Shown piece after piece: positions 31,245 through 40,449 of a stretch of DNA of 64,000 nt. The position numbers and the translations under genes were made by a program. The DNA comes from a virus. Where the stretch lies: positions 1 to 64,000 of IMG/VR virus record IMGVR_UViG_3300021356_000015. One strand, 5' to 3'. Position 1 is the first letter of the stretch, and each line of letters starts with the position of its first letter. The notes beneath the pieces are model-generated. The model did not search any database. It was given only the letters and a program-made list of their open reading frames with translations, and was not told the origin of the DNA.

Positions 31245-34196
31245 TTATGAGAAGTTGCCTGTTGCAATCTCACCAGTGTTTAGAACAGTGACTCTAGATA
31301 CTAGAATCTCTAGACCTTTAACTGGCTCGACGTAGGTATCTAGGATACCCATGTTTGCATCAATTACCTCATTTGTGTTATTTGTTGTGTCCATAATGTT
31401 ACGGTAGTCGTAAACGCCTCCGTCCTTCTTGATCGCCTCCATAAATGCGTCAGCTAGAGTCTTGATCTCAAGTCTAGTTTGAGCAGTATTGAACTCGAAC
31501 AAGTAGTTTTGTAGAATTGCAGCTAGACCGTCCTCAATGTAGATAAGAGCCTCTCTAACGTGAGCTGAAGAAAGAGCTGAAGTAATCTTCTGCTGTGCAG
31601 TCTTGTTGCCTTTAACAACTAGACCAACTCCTCTCTCAAATACAATTGGGTTAATACCGAATGGCTCAACTACGTCTCTATCAAGCTTGTCGAATGAGTA
31701 TTCAACGCTTTGAACGTCAACGCCTGTTACAACGCCTCTTCTTGGGCCTGCAACGATAGACCAAGGCAATGCATTGGTGTACTTATCGATGAAGTTGTTA
31801 GAAACATATGCCGCTGGTGGAATAATCTTTCTCTTACCGTTCTCAATAACGACTAGACCGGGACCATAGTAGAATCCATAGTTAGCGCCTTCTAGAACCT
31901 CAGGCATCTTATATAGCCTTGATGGGTTTTGATCTAGATTACCTCCAGTTCCGATGTACTTAGTCTTAAATACGTCGTTACCATCAACAAATGATGGGTT
32001 AGAGCACTTTCTAAGTTCTGTAACCATAGGTGCGTTCAAGATAGCAGAAGCATTCTGTCTCTCTCTAGCAAGTTGGCAGAACTCAACCTTATTGAAAATT
32101 TCATTGTTCTCTAAAGAGCCGAAAGTATCAACTAGGTATCTGTAAGTGATAGCATCTTTATCTACTAAAGTATTAGCAAATCCTTTATCATCGCCAGGAA
32201 CTAGCATTTCTAGTAGATCTTTGATCAATTTTGTTTGAATTACACTACCTGATAGAGGGAATGTCTTATAAGAAGCTGTAGCTTCGTCATATGACTTGAA
32301 TGCAAAAGTTGGATATTGACCTTGAGTAAAGCCGTGGTCTCTATGACCAACGATTGTTACGGTGTGTAATGTATTCTCAGGTACATCTGCATCAGGAGCT
32401 GACTCTCTTACTATTTGAAGTATTCTAGATAGCTTACTTCCATTTGTAGTAAAGTATTGTCCAACTTTTATATTGTCATTAAATTCAGGAATTGAAGAAG
32501 AAGGTAACTGAATTGTAGAAAACTTCAATACACCTGCAGCCATTGGCTCACAAGTCCAACCTAATAGTGGATCTTCGACTATTTCTGGGAATTCAATTGC
32601 TCTGGTATTTAATCCAATAGAATAGTAGAGAATTTGAGCAGCTTGAGCGTTTCTAACATTAGAACCAGCAGGTAAACCTCCGCTAACATCAAGAGCTCCT
32701 AGAATTACATCTAAACCAGTGGTAACATCTACTTCTAATACGATTTGAATAGTACCTGCGTTATTATTAGAATTTACTACTCTATAGTAATCTCCTTGAC
32801 CTGTAAAATCTATAAATTGACCCACTGTTGGTACAGCATTTTCTCCAACGACGTTGGTAAATCTAACTGTGTTATTATCTGGGAAGCTTACATTAGCATC
32901 AGCTGATTGGAATGAAAACGGGGTAGCTGCTGCTCCATTATCTAAGTTTTGAATAACAGGCTGACCTGATAGAGTAATTTCAGTAAAATTGCCGTTTGCA
33001 TTGTATGATACATCATCTATTTGAGCGTATTCTCCGCCAACAGATGAATCTAAGAATTTACCATTTGGTAAATTAGCTAAAGAACCATCGTTTTCTAAGT
33101 TACGACCATATACCGTGATGGATGTATCACTATTAGTAACAATAAGTGCTGAATTAACATCTATAGCAGTAGATGCAATTGTATTGTTTGCAACATCTAA
33201 ATCAGTAGCTTGTTCTATAATATGAGAAAGTACCTCATAGTCTTGATAAACATCAAATGAATCTCCTACTAAATCTACATAAGATGTAGCATCTTCGTTA
33301 ATTGCACAGAAAAGACCCGTCTTTCTAGTTTCTAGGTTAATTAGAGCTTCAATGTACATTTGTCTACCTTCTAGATCTATAAAATCGGGTATTAATGAAC
33401 CTGTATAGTTAGCAATTAAAGAAACTTCTCTTAAATTAGCAAATGCAGCTAGCTTATCCTTTTCCAATCCGTTTTCATCAAAATATGCTCCGTAAACTGG
33501 ATCGTTATTTAATTCAGAAGCTTCGAATCTGCCTTTAAAAACAAGAACGTCAACCATGTATTCTGAGATGTAGTCTAATGGATCAACTCCTTCTGGTTGA
33601 TTACCTTCGCCATACCATTCTCTTGCTGTAATTTCAAAACCTCTTGTATCAGCAGCTTGTCTTACAATAACTGTGATTGGATCTTGCTTAATATTGACAA
33701 AGTTTAAAGTTCTGTCCTGCATACCGGCAGTAGCATCTCCTAAACCATATGATTCTTCAACGACTTTTAGAAGTTTATCGTCAGTTGGAACCCAAAATCT
33801 TTCTGTGTCGTGGAAGCTTGCAAAGGTAGAATCTCCATTAGTAGAAGAAAGACCTTGCTTAGAACCGTTTGTAACGATAGACGCCCAAGAAGCCGTGTCT
33901 GTTTCTGCGACGTTAAGTAGGTTAACTGCTAGGATTGGTCCTCTTGAAAGAGCCTCTAGAGCAGATCTGTGGAAGTACATTCCTCTTCTCTCTAGGTTCT
34001 TATCTACTGAACCGAAAGCTTGGATAAACTGCTCTGTGTTTTCAATGAATACTGGAGTATTATAAGGACCAGTTAGTGAGTGACCAACGACCAATCTAAT
34101 AGTCTCCTGAGGAACATTTACCGTTTGTGATTTATCAAACTCTAGTCTGTAAACACCAGAGCTCTTAAACTGTTGTAGTTCGGGACTTATTGCCAT
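31245..34196 (-). CDS. 18: Tail sheath protein gp18, enlarged
   Basis: 983 aa against 659 in T4. The N-terminal part (VNVPQETIRLVVGHSLTGPY, FGSVDKNLERRGMYFHRSAL) and C-terminal part (KITSALSSAHVREALIYIED, RLEIKTLADAFMEAIKKDGG) are typical sheath. The extra ~300 residues lie mainly in the middle (about 330-650) and read as beta-rich surface domains (ALIVTNSDTSITVYGRNLEN; GQFIDFTGQGDYYRVVNS). The sheath contracts to drive the tube through the cell envelope. A late motif precedes it. Confidence 0.88.
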   Translation of the reverse strand: MAISPELQQFKSSGVYRLEFDKSQTVNVPQETIRLVVGHSLTGPYNTPVFIENTEQFIQAFGSVDKNLERRGMYFHRSALEALSRGPILAVNLLNVAETDTASWASIVTNGSKQGLSSTNGDSTFASFHDTERFWVPTDDKLLKVVEESYGLGDATAGMQDRTLNFVNIKQDPITVIVRQAADTRGFEITAREWYGEGNQPEGVDPLDYISEYMVDVLVFKGRFEASELNNDPVYGAYFDENGLEKDKLAAFANLREVSLIANYTGSLIPDFIDLEGRQMYIEALINLETRKTGLFCAINEDATSYVDLVGDSFDVYQDYEVLSHIIEQATDLDVANNTIASTAIDVNSALIVTNSDTSITVYGRNLENDGSLANLPNGKFLDSSVGGEYAQIDDVSYNANGNFTEITLSGQPVIQNLDNGAAATPFSFQSADANVSFPDNNTVRFTNVVGENAVPTVGQFIDFTGQGDYYRVVNSNNNAGTIQIVLEVDVTTGLDVILGALDVSGGLPAGSNVRNAQAAQILYYSIGLNTRAIEFPEIVEDPLLGWTCEPMAAGVLKFSTIQLPSSSIPEFNDNIKVGQYFTTNGSKLSRILQIVRESAPDADVPENTLHTVTIVGHRDHGFTQGQYPTFAFKSYDEATASYKTFPLSGSVIQTKLIKDLLEMLVPGDDKGFANTLVDKDAITYRYLVDTFGSLENNEIFNKVEFCQLARERQNASAILNAPMVTELRKCSNPSFVDGNDVFKTKYIGTGGNLDQNPSRLYKMPEVLEGANYGFYYGPGLVVIENGKRKIIPPAAYVSNNFIDKYTNALPWSIVAGPRRGVVTGVDVQSVEYSFDKLDRDVVEPFGINPIVFERGVGLVVKGNKTAQQKITSALSSAHVREALIYIEDGLAAILQNYLFEFNTAQTRLEIKTLADAFMEAIKKDGGVYDYRNIMDTTNNTNEVIDANMGILDTYVEPVKGLEILVSRVTVLNTGEIATGNFS

Positions 34197-34220
34197 ATCT
34201 TTTGATTTGTTTTTTTACTT

Positions 34221-34233
34221 TTTGTATATATCC
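34221..34233 (-). promoter_or_regulatory. Late-promoter-like motif before the sheath gene
   Basis: The minus strand reads GGATATATACAAA, 25 bases before the start at 34196. Confidence 0.6.
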
Positions 34234-34253
34234 GTCTTCTTAGGTGTTTTTAC

Positions 34254-36080
34254 TTATATCAAGTCATAGATATCATATTGTAAATCACCTGCATCCTGAG
34301 AGTCTCTATATAAAACTTCTTCCATCTTAGCATGTTTACTTTCATCAATAAAGTCTAGTAATTCTTCTATATAGTCTGCATAGTCAGTAGTATTAAAAAA
34401 CTCAGTGGCTGTAATAGCTGTCATTATAATGTCGTCGTTGCCCATTTGAGCGCCATAAGAACCGTTAGGCAACGTACCAAATAGACTTGCTTCTTTAACA
34501 GTTTCTTCATCAGTAAGCTTAATTCTATTTGTTTTATGTAGTTTAGCAAAATTTTGACAAAAGATAGCTTTATTATCAGAACGTAATTTAATACCAGGCT
34601 TTAAAGTTTTAGAGTCATGTCTATGCTTAAAACGAACTATCATATCATCGTCAAAGTCATTTCTTTGAGGGAAAATAGATCTTAAGTATTGCAAGAGAAC
34701 AGTACCATATGTATTGTATTCGATTATCATCTTAACGTTCTCAAAGTAAAATATATCTATAGCTAAAACATATAGTATTTTGGCAAAATCTTCAATAACG
34801 TGTTCGTTAGATCTAAAAACACACACTTGTTCTAATTTAAAGAAATCGTACATAGCACCGGGATTATTAGAATGCTCAATTTCTCTATCGTCCATGGGAT
34901 TTACTTTAAAAACATTAATGACTGAATAGTCACCTCCATTACCTTCTGCAATATCAACTGTAAATAACCAATAGTTTTCACTATATCTAGCATCTTCGGT
35001 ATCAAAATCAGGGTGGAAGCCTAAGAATCCTTTAGTATCAAGCTTAGCAGCATCAAATTCTTCCATATCATGCCAAACATACTTTTGCATTCCCTTACGC
35101 ATGACCTTCATGTCAGCTGGATCCAATAATAGATTAGATGAACTAACGAACTCATTACCATATTGACGATTAAACGCCTCTATAGAACCTAAGTTCTTAA
35201 GTTCCCTTTCATACCAAGCGTCATCTCTATCAGGGTGTTGCCACCAATCAATACGCATCGGCGTATACTCATTATCTCCTCTTTCAGCTGCACTATAAAT
35301 TTGATAGAACTTGTTAAAGCCGTTAGGAGTTGAAGTAATATTAATTCTTGAAATCTTAGAAGCCGAAAGCGTAGGATAAACGTTTTCGTAGAAAGTATCA
35401 ACAATCGTATGGTGAATATGTGCAAACTCGTCTAAGTACAAGTTGTGAATGGTAAAACCAATACCGGCCTTAGCTGTTGTGGCTTGACCAACTAATCGAC
35501 ATCCATTATCACACTTGACGTTCATAACATCATACTTGATGATACCTGGCTTCATAAAGAAAGGTAAGTTCTCAATAACAACTTTGGCTTTATCTATGAT
35601 TTCCTTGGTTGTCTCACTCTTGTTAGCAAGTAACAGTGTATTCTTATCATTATGAAAAGTTAAATACCATGCATTAAAGATAGATGCCGTGACTGTCTTA
35701 CCCATTTGTCTAGATGCCAAAACAATATTGAATCTATCATGTTGAAAGTTCTTAAGCATGACCTTTTGGTAATCACGAAGCTTAACTCGTTGAATACCCT
35801 CGTCAGTCATAACCACTGCATACTTTTCTGCAAAGTAATTGATATCAGCTGCACATCTGGCTAACTCAGCTATTTCTTCATCAGTATACTCAAAGACGAT
35901 GTTGCCCTTCTTTAAGAATTGCTTACCTTCATAAAAAGGCATCTTGACCTTGGGTCTGTAACCCTGATCAAGCGCAAGCATAAGGTCATTGATCTGCTTT
36001 GTCGACCATATAATTCTTTCTGAGTCTACAGAGCTTTCTCCCTTTGGAATCCATTTATTATCTCCAACGTAATCGCTCAT
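34254..36080 (-). CDS. 17: Large terminase subunit gp17
   Basis: 608 aa, as in T4 gp17 (610). The ATPase domain has the adenine-binding QKVMLKNFQ segment and Walker A ASRQMGKT near residue 127, with Walker B/catalytic region NLYLDEFAHI near 217. The nuclease domain has LFTVDIAEGNGGDYSV near 375 and a late Asp (NDDIIMTAI) near 565. It packages DNA into the prohead and cuts it. Start overlaps the gp16-like stop by one base. Confidence 0.92.
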   Translation of the reverse strand: MSDYVGDNKWIPKGESSVDSERIIWSTKQINDLMLALDQGYRPKVKMPFYEGKQFLKKGNIVFEYTDEEIAELARCAADINYFAEKYAVVMTDEGIQRVKLRDYQKVMLKNFQHDRFNIVLASRQMGKTVTASIFNAWYLTFHNDKNTLLLANKSETTKEIIDKAKVVIENLPFFMKPGIIKYDVMNVKCDNGCRLVGQATTAKAGIGFTIHNLYLDEFAHIHHTIVDTFYENVYPTLSASKISRINITSTPNGFNKFYQIYSAAERGDNEYTPMRIDWWQHPDRDDAWYERELKNLGSIEAFNRQYGNEFVSSSNLLLDPADMKVMRKGMQKYVWHDMEEFDAAKLDTKGFLGFHPDFDTEDARYSENYWLFTVDIAEGNGGDYSVINVFKVNPMDDREIEHSNNPGAMYDFFKLEQVCVFRSNEHVIEDFAKILYVLAIDIFYFENVKMIIEYNTYGTVLLQYLRSIFPQRNDFDDDMIVRFKHRHDSKTLKPGIKLRSDNKAIFCQNFAKLHKTNRIKLTDEETVKEASLFGTLPNGSYGAQMGNDDIIMTAITATEFFNTTDYADYIEELLDFIDESKHAKMEEVLYRDSQDAGDLQYDIYDLI

Positions 36081-36739
36081 TAAGTTTCGATATCTTCTAT
36101 TTCAGCGTCTTCTATATCTTCACCTGATTTGGCAATACCAGCTTGAATTTGTGCCATCAAGTCTTTTGTACCTCTCATAATATTTGAGTTATCACTACTT
36201 CCACCCGCTTCTTCTATTTCAGCCTCGCCAACTCTCTTGTTATAAATCTCTACGTCACGTGCAATTCTTTTAGTAGCCTCTTCAGCTGCCATCAAATACA
36301 TGGTTTGTGACTTAATGATATCAAGCATTGATTTTTGTAGAGTAGCTAAAACTTCGAACATTCTTGGAGCTAATTCACCACCATCGATGGTCTCAAGTAA
36401 AGTAGTCAAAGCTCTTTCGCCAGCTTGTAACTGATAGATGAGAGAAGCCATCGTCATCTCGTCCATTTTCTTCTTAGCTGCGATGTACTCATCTTTCTCG
36501 ATGATATCTGCATCAAGATAAAACTTCATCAAGCTAGTGATAGTCTTTTGAGCTTGCTTACTAGCTTTGCCCTTCATTTCAGTATAGTTTACCGATGGCA
36601 TTAATGGTTGATTCATCATAGGCAAATCAGTAGGATCAGAATCTATGTCAAGCTCATCGCCTCCTCCACCTATTAAATCATCTAACTCCTTCCGTATCTC
36701 GTCAGCTTGTTCAGAGATTGTTTTCTTGTTCTCGCTCAT
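36080..36739 (-). CDS. 16: Small terminase subunit gp16-like
   Basis: 219 aa. The central helical region (YTEMKGKASKQAQKTITSLM; MASLIYQLQAGERALTTLLE; LDIIKSQTMYLMAAEEATKR) matches the gp16 DNA-recognition/oligomerisation core by pattern, with acidic N- and C-terminal tails. It is immediately upstream of gp17, as in T4. A late motif is ~16 bases before the start. Confidence 0.8.
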   Translation of the reverse strand: MSENKKTISEQADEIRKELDDLIGGGGDELDIDSDPTDLPMMNQPLMPSVNYTEMKGKASKQAQKTITSLMKFYLDADIIEKDEYIAAKKKMDEMTMASLIYQLQAGERALTTLLETIDGGELAPRMFEVLATLQKSMLDIIKSQTMYLMAAEEATKRIARDVEIYNKRVGEAEIEEAGGSSDNSNIMRGTKDLMAQIQAGIAKSGEDIEDAEIEDIET

Positions 36740-36754
36740 ATTATGATATTATAT

Positions 36755-36765
36755 TCTATATATCC
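36755..36765 (-). promoter_or_regulatory. Late-promoter-like motif before gp16/gp17
   Basis: The minus strand reads GGGATATATAG, 16 bases before the start at 36739. Confidence 0.55.
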
Positions 36766-36797
36766 CTAGTTACCAAACTAAGAGAATATAGATTAAA

Positions 36798-38819
36798 TTA
36801 TCTGCCTTGGCTATACTTTCTAAGCATGATGCTTGGTATAGCGTTGTCAGTTAAAATGTTAAGGTGTGAATCTCTAACAACATATTGCTGTAATACGTTT
36901 GTGTGTTGTTCAGCTCCAATAGTTTTGGTAAAGATTCTGATGTTAGTCATATGCATGTAACCACCTCTTAGAGTGTATTGCTTATTGGTTTCCCAAGTTA
37001 GGCCAGCAGGAATAGTCGTAGTTTCATTAAACATTAGTTCTAACCTATTAGGCGCATTTTGTGGTAAACCTTCGTTGACTTCATCGTTTAGTCTGTAAAT
37101 ATTTACAGACATTTCATTGTATTGATTACTTATGTTGATAACCATAGAGAACCACATGGTATCTGTAGCCTCAAAGAATGGATTATTAGGATCGTCTATG
37201 GCTCCAAAATCATATGTGTAAACTTGATCGTTAAGCGTCACCCTAAACTCAACTCTTGAAGTTTCGATCATGATGCCCTTATCACCATCTAAACCATCTA
37301 ATATAGTTTGATGTGTATTTGCAAATGTAGTGTTTAAGGTTGGCTTAAACCATCCGGTATAGGCTAAATTATTATCAGCTGCCAGCGAGGAGTTTAGGTT
37401 GTAGATAATGGCTTCATCAAATTCAAATGCGTATGAACCATCCTGTTGTTCTACTTTGTCGCCCGCCGTTGTTAGGTCATAATAGTTTCTAGAAATGACT
37501 GTCCATCTATTTCTTAAATCTATGTCAGCGATCTTTAGCTTTTTATGAATAGCTGATCTGATTCCGTCTTGTACAACGTGGAATACTGTTTTATATTGTT
37601 GAGGCTTTGTAACCTTCTCATACTCTTCTTGAATCTCTTCACCAAATACTTCTTCTACACCAACGACTAAATCATCAACTGTTTGCTCGACAACTTCGTC
37701 AGTATGGATGCTAGAAGTTCTGTCCTCGTATTTCTTAAGTTGAACTCTCCAATATGTTAAGCTTCTATTGAACTCATCCGCAAACGTAACAGAGACAACT
37801 TCATACATTCTATTATTGAATGGGAAAAATAAGTAGTCTCTACTTCTGGGCGACGGTCCAATGCCAAATGCATTGTTGAATTCAGTCTTGGTAATATGAA
37901 TCTCAAAGTTCTCGAAGCCCATACCAAAGATATCATAGCTAAACTCTTCAGTTGGGAATTCGTTATCGGGCACCATAATCTTAACCATGCCCTCCTCTAC
38001 CACATTGTAAAGAGAATACTCCATTAAGATTACGTCCTTAGACCTTTGATCTGGCTCTACTCTAAAGTAACGCACTTCATGACCCCATATAGAAGTAGAA
38101 ATATCTGTGATTTGCTTGTAAAGATTAACTGGTCTTTGTAGCTCGTATGGATTGAATATGTTAGTCTCGCATTCAACTGTAATGCCTTCACAGCCTACAA
38201 AAGCCCAAGGATCTTCACAATCTGCACAGAATTGAGGACATGCTTCTATCGTTCCATCAGCAGTTTCAAGTTCATATGTTACACTCAATATACTCAACGA
38301 TTTAGTAGCACCGCCAACGGACATTCTATCGACAGTAGCTCTAACATCCAACCAAAGAGGTAGAGTAGAATTAAAGTTTAGAGTAAATAAGTCACCTGGG
38401 TTTGAATCTTCTGTCAAAGGTCTAAACTCAGACATTTCTCCACCATTGGCATCTTTATTTTGAGACCACCTGTATTCGTAAACAAACTTATTGTTTTCGT
38501 TAGTCTCTTCATAGAACTTGAGGTCACCTGCTGTAAAAGTAGGAATCTCTTCAACTTCAAATTGAGTACCGTTGACAGAAGCAATAGTAAAATACTGGTT
38601 ACCTACGATGATTCTTTCTCCAACATTCATCGTAATGTTTTGAGTAGCTTGAACCGTCGTAGAGCCTTGTGTAAATAATAGGGTTATACCATCAGTCCTA
38701 GTTGTAGTTAAACCCGCAACTATTTGCCAACCTAAAACTCTTAGAATGCCGTTATACGGCTCCTTAAGTCTAGCTATTAAAACGTCTCCTACTTCATTTG
38801 CTGTAAAGCCAGTTACCAT
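36798..38819 (-). CDS. gp14-like neck protein with C-terminal LamG-like domain
   Basis: 673 aa. The middle (about residues 255-370: FENFEIHITKTEFNNAFG, DYLFFPFNNRMYEVVSVTF, YWRVQLKKYED) resembles T4 gp14-type neck protein, and the location just upstream of gp16 fits. The N-terminal ~200 residues hold Fn3-like beta segments and a Cys pattern (CPQFCADCEDPWAFVGCE). The C-terminal ~200 residues (NNLAYTGWFKPTL, TMWFSMVINISNQ) look like a LamG/concanavalin-type jelly roll that could bind glycans. Assignment is tentative; it may combine several virion roles. Confidence 0.5.
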   Translation of the reverse strand: MVTGFTANEVGDVLIARLKEPYNGILRVLGWQIVAGLTTTRTDGITLLFTQGSTTVQATQNITMNVGERIIVGNQYFTIASVNGTQFEVEEIPTFTAGDLKFYEETNENNKFVYEYRWSQNKDANGGEMSEFRPLTEDSNPGDLFTLNFNSTLPLWLDVRATVDRMSVGGATKSLSILSVTYELETADGTIEACPQFCADCEDPWAFVGCEGITVECETNIFNPYELQRPVNLYKQITDISTSIWGHEVRYFRVEPDQRSKDVILMEYSLYNVVEEGMVKIMVPDNEFPTEEFSYDIFGMGFENFEIHITKTEFNNAFGIGPSPRSRDYLFFPFNNRMYEVVSVTFADEFNRSLTYWRVQLKKYEDRTSSIHTDEVVEQTVDDLVVGVEEVFGEEIQEEYEKVTKPQQYKTVFHVVQDGIRSAIHKKLKIADIDLRNRWTVISRNYYDLTTAGDKVEQQDGSYAFEFDEAIIYNLNSSLAADNNLAYTGWFKPTLNTTFANTHQTILDGLDGDKGIMIETSRVEFRVTLNDQVYTYDFGAIDDPNNPFFEATDTMWFSMVINISNQYNEMSVNIYRLNDEVNEGLPQNAPNRLELMFNETTTIPAGLTWETNKQYTLRGGYMHMTNIRIFTKTIGAEQHTNVLQQYVVRDSHLNILTDNAIPSIMLRKYSQGR

Positions 38820-39211
38820 TACTTTTTAGCAATATTTTTCTTGACTTCGTCCTCTGGCTTATAAACTTCTCCCAAAATCCAGCTTGTTACAAAACCAGAT
38901 AGAGAAACAAAATAGACTGTCAAATCATTTAAGTTTTGATTGTACCACATGGTCAATCCACCAGCAAGAGCCCATAACAGCGTTACTATGTATATCATAG
39001 CCTCTCTTCTTGAAGTTGGACCCTTTTTAAAAACACTAGTTTTAACAGAAGGTTTCTTAGTCTCTGACCAAACATAGACACCAACATAAGCAGTTAGTGA
39101 ACCGAAATAGACTGAAAGCTCAGATAGAGTTGTATCTCTAAAAGCCCCTAAAGCTCCTAATATAACCCAAAGAGCAACTACTAAATAAACAAGACCTTCG
39201 CGTTTTCCCAT
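38819..39211 (-). CDS. Four-span membrane protein from a duplicated two-span unit (holin candidate)
   Basis: 130 aa. Two similar halves: REGLVYLVVALWVILGALG with LSELSVYFGSLTAYVG, then REAMIYIVTLLWALAGGLT with LNDLTVYFVSLSGFVT, joined by a basic linker. Each half gives two membrane spans. A small multi-span protein with basic C-terminus, late promoter motif and no enzymatic motif is a holin candidate. Alternatives are a membrane anchor or superinfection-exclusion protein. Confidence 0.5.
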   Translation of the reverse strand: MGKREGLVYLVVALWVILGALGAFRDTTLSELSVYFGSLTAYVGVYVWSETKKPSVKTSVFKKGPTSRREAMIYIVTLLWALAGGLTMWYNQNLNDLTVYFVSLSGFVTSWILGEVYKPEDEVKKNIAKK

Positions 39212-39225
39212 AGTGTTCGACTTTC

Positions 39226-39236
39226 TTTTATATATC
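39226..39236 (-). promoter_or_regulatory. Late-promoter-like motif
   Basis: The minus strand reads GATATATAAAA, 15 bases before the start at 39211. Confidence 0.6.
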
Positions 39237-39878
39237 TTAGTCGAAATCAGTCACTAATAGCAATTCTGGGTTATCCGTGTGGTATTGATCTATTTCTGCC
39301 AAAATGGCATTAACCGGAGTTGCGATTTCACTAGAGTTGTTCTTGGCCAAAAGAATATCAAGCTTGGTCATCAAATCCTCAACCTTAATGATTGTGAACT
39401 GTTGGTTTTGCTTTAATATATGTGCCTTATGCAATATAGTATTGATAAGAGGCAATTGAGCTGGATTAAAGATATCAAACATTCTCAATGTACCTCTAAC
39501 AACCTTGACAGAATACTTGATCGTTTTCATATCATCGATATCAACAACGCGATTATAAGCTACGTTAGAGTTAAGCGTAAACTTAACCCATCTTAGTCCT
39601 AAAAGATCTTCCAACATTTTCCATAAGAAGTAAACTGAAGTTGCCTCTTTGTGGACTATGGAACTGTGCAAAGATTCAACTCTATTAATCTCCTTTCTAA
39701 AGTGAGCTAATAGAATCTCTTTAAGTGAATCGCTGGAAACTAGAATAGAATGCTTACTCAATTTTTTATGAGCTTCGCTATTCTTAAGTATAGCCCAAAT
39801 GCGATTATCTACTGAGTTGTACCGATATAGAGTAATATCAACTACCTCAGCGAAAGTATCCTTATTTTCCGTAAACAT
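39237..39878 (-). CDS. Hypothetical protein, 213 aa
   Basis: Helix-rich soluble protein (DSLKEILLAHFRKEINRVES) of unrecognised family, ending acidic. It overlaps the gp62-like gene by 17 bases and thus belongs to the clamp-loader operon rather than the late genes downstream. A replication-linked role is inferred only from position. Confidence 0.55.
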   Translation of the reverse strand: MFTENKDTFAEVVDITLYRYNSVDNRIWAILKNSEAHKKLSKHSILVSSDSLKEILLAHFRKEINRVESLHSSIVHKEATSVYFLWKMLEDLLGLRWVKFTLNSNVAYNRVVDIDDMKTIKYSVKVVRGTLRMFDIFNPAQLPLINTILHKAHILKQNQQFTIIKVEDLMTKLDILLAKNNSSEIATPVNAILAEIDQYHTDNPELLLVTDFD

Positions 39879-40290
39879 TGATTTGCTCCTCTATCTTTTT
39901 AAGATCGGAGTAAAGCTGATCCTTTGCAAACATAATGAGTTCTTGATACTCTCGCTTGCCTATCTCATTCTTATCTAAGTATAGTTGGACTGCTTCTTCC
40001 GATGGAATATATTTATCAGGCTTCTGTTTAGCAGCTTTTTTGGTTTTGGTGTAAAACCAACCTGGAACCGATTTAAATCTACTAGCAACCATAGACCAAC
40101 AATCAACGACTGAAGCTCCATTGATCCCATTAACGTTGAATTCGTTTGCATTAGCTGGATACTTAATAGCAAAGAAGCGATTAATCATAAAGTGATGTCG
40201 CTTCTTACTATGTTGCTTAAGTTTATTATAATCGGCTCGCTTCGTGAACATGATTTTCACGAAGTCAAAGAGTTTAGTTTCGTCTAGCAT
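39862..40290 (-). CDS. 62: Clamp loader small subunit, gp62-like (phage clamp A family)
   Basis: 142 aa. TKLFDFVKIMFTKR followed by HHFMINRFFAIKYPANANEF near residues 30-50 matches the pattern of phage clamp-loader A subunits (FMINRFLS). A basic stretch (YTKTKKAAKQKPDKY) follows, and a C-terminal helical part ends the protein. With gp44 it would load the sliding clamp. The order gp44-nuclease-gp62 differs from T4, where 44 and 62 are adjacent. Confidence 0.6.
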   Translation of the reverse strand: MLDETKLFDFVKIMFTKRADYNKLKQHSKKRHHFMINRFFAIKYPANANEFNVNGINGASVVDCWSMVASRFKSVPGWFYTKTKKAAKQKPDKYIPSEEAVQLYLDKNEIGKREYQELIMFAKDQLYSDLKKIEEQINVYGK

Positions 40291-40439
40291 TATTTAACCC
40301 ATTCGTGATATGCAAAAGTATAAGCTTCTACTTCGTTAAGCTGAGGATTATCTTGCATCATCTTATTGGCCCAAACTTTAACTTCAGTTTGAAGACCATA
40401 AGCAGATGCTTCTTTCAAGATAAGCTCTATCGTTTCCAT
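40290..40439 (-). CDS. Small hypothetical protein, 49 aa
   Basis: METIELILKEASAYGLQTEV at the N-terminus and AYTFAYHEWVK at the C-terminus. It fills the gap between the FEN-type nuclease and the gp62-like gene, with its stop overlapping the next ATG by one base (TAATG). Helical, function unknown, probably coupled in the operon. Confidence 0.6.
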   Translation of the reverse strand: METIELILKEASAYGLQTEVKVWANKMMQDNPQLNEVEAYTFAYHEWVK

Positions 40440-40449
40440 ATCTTTATAC

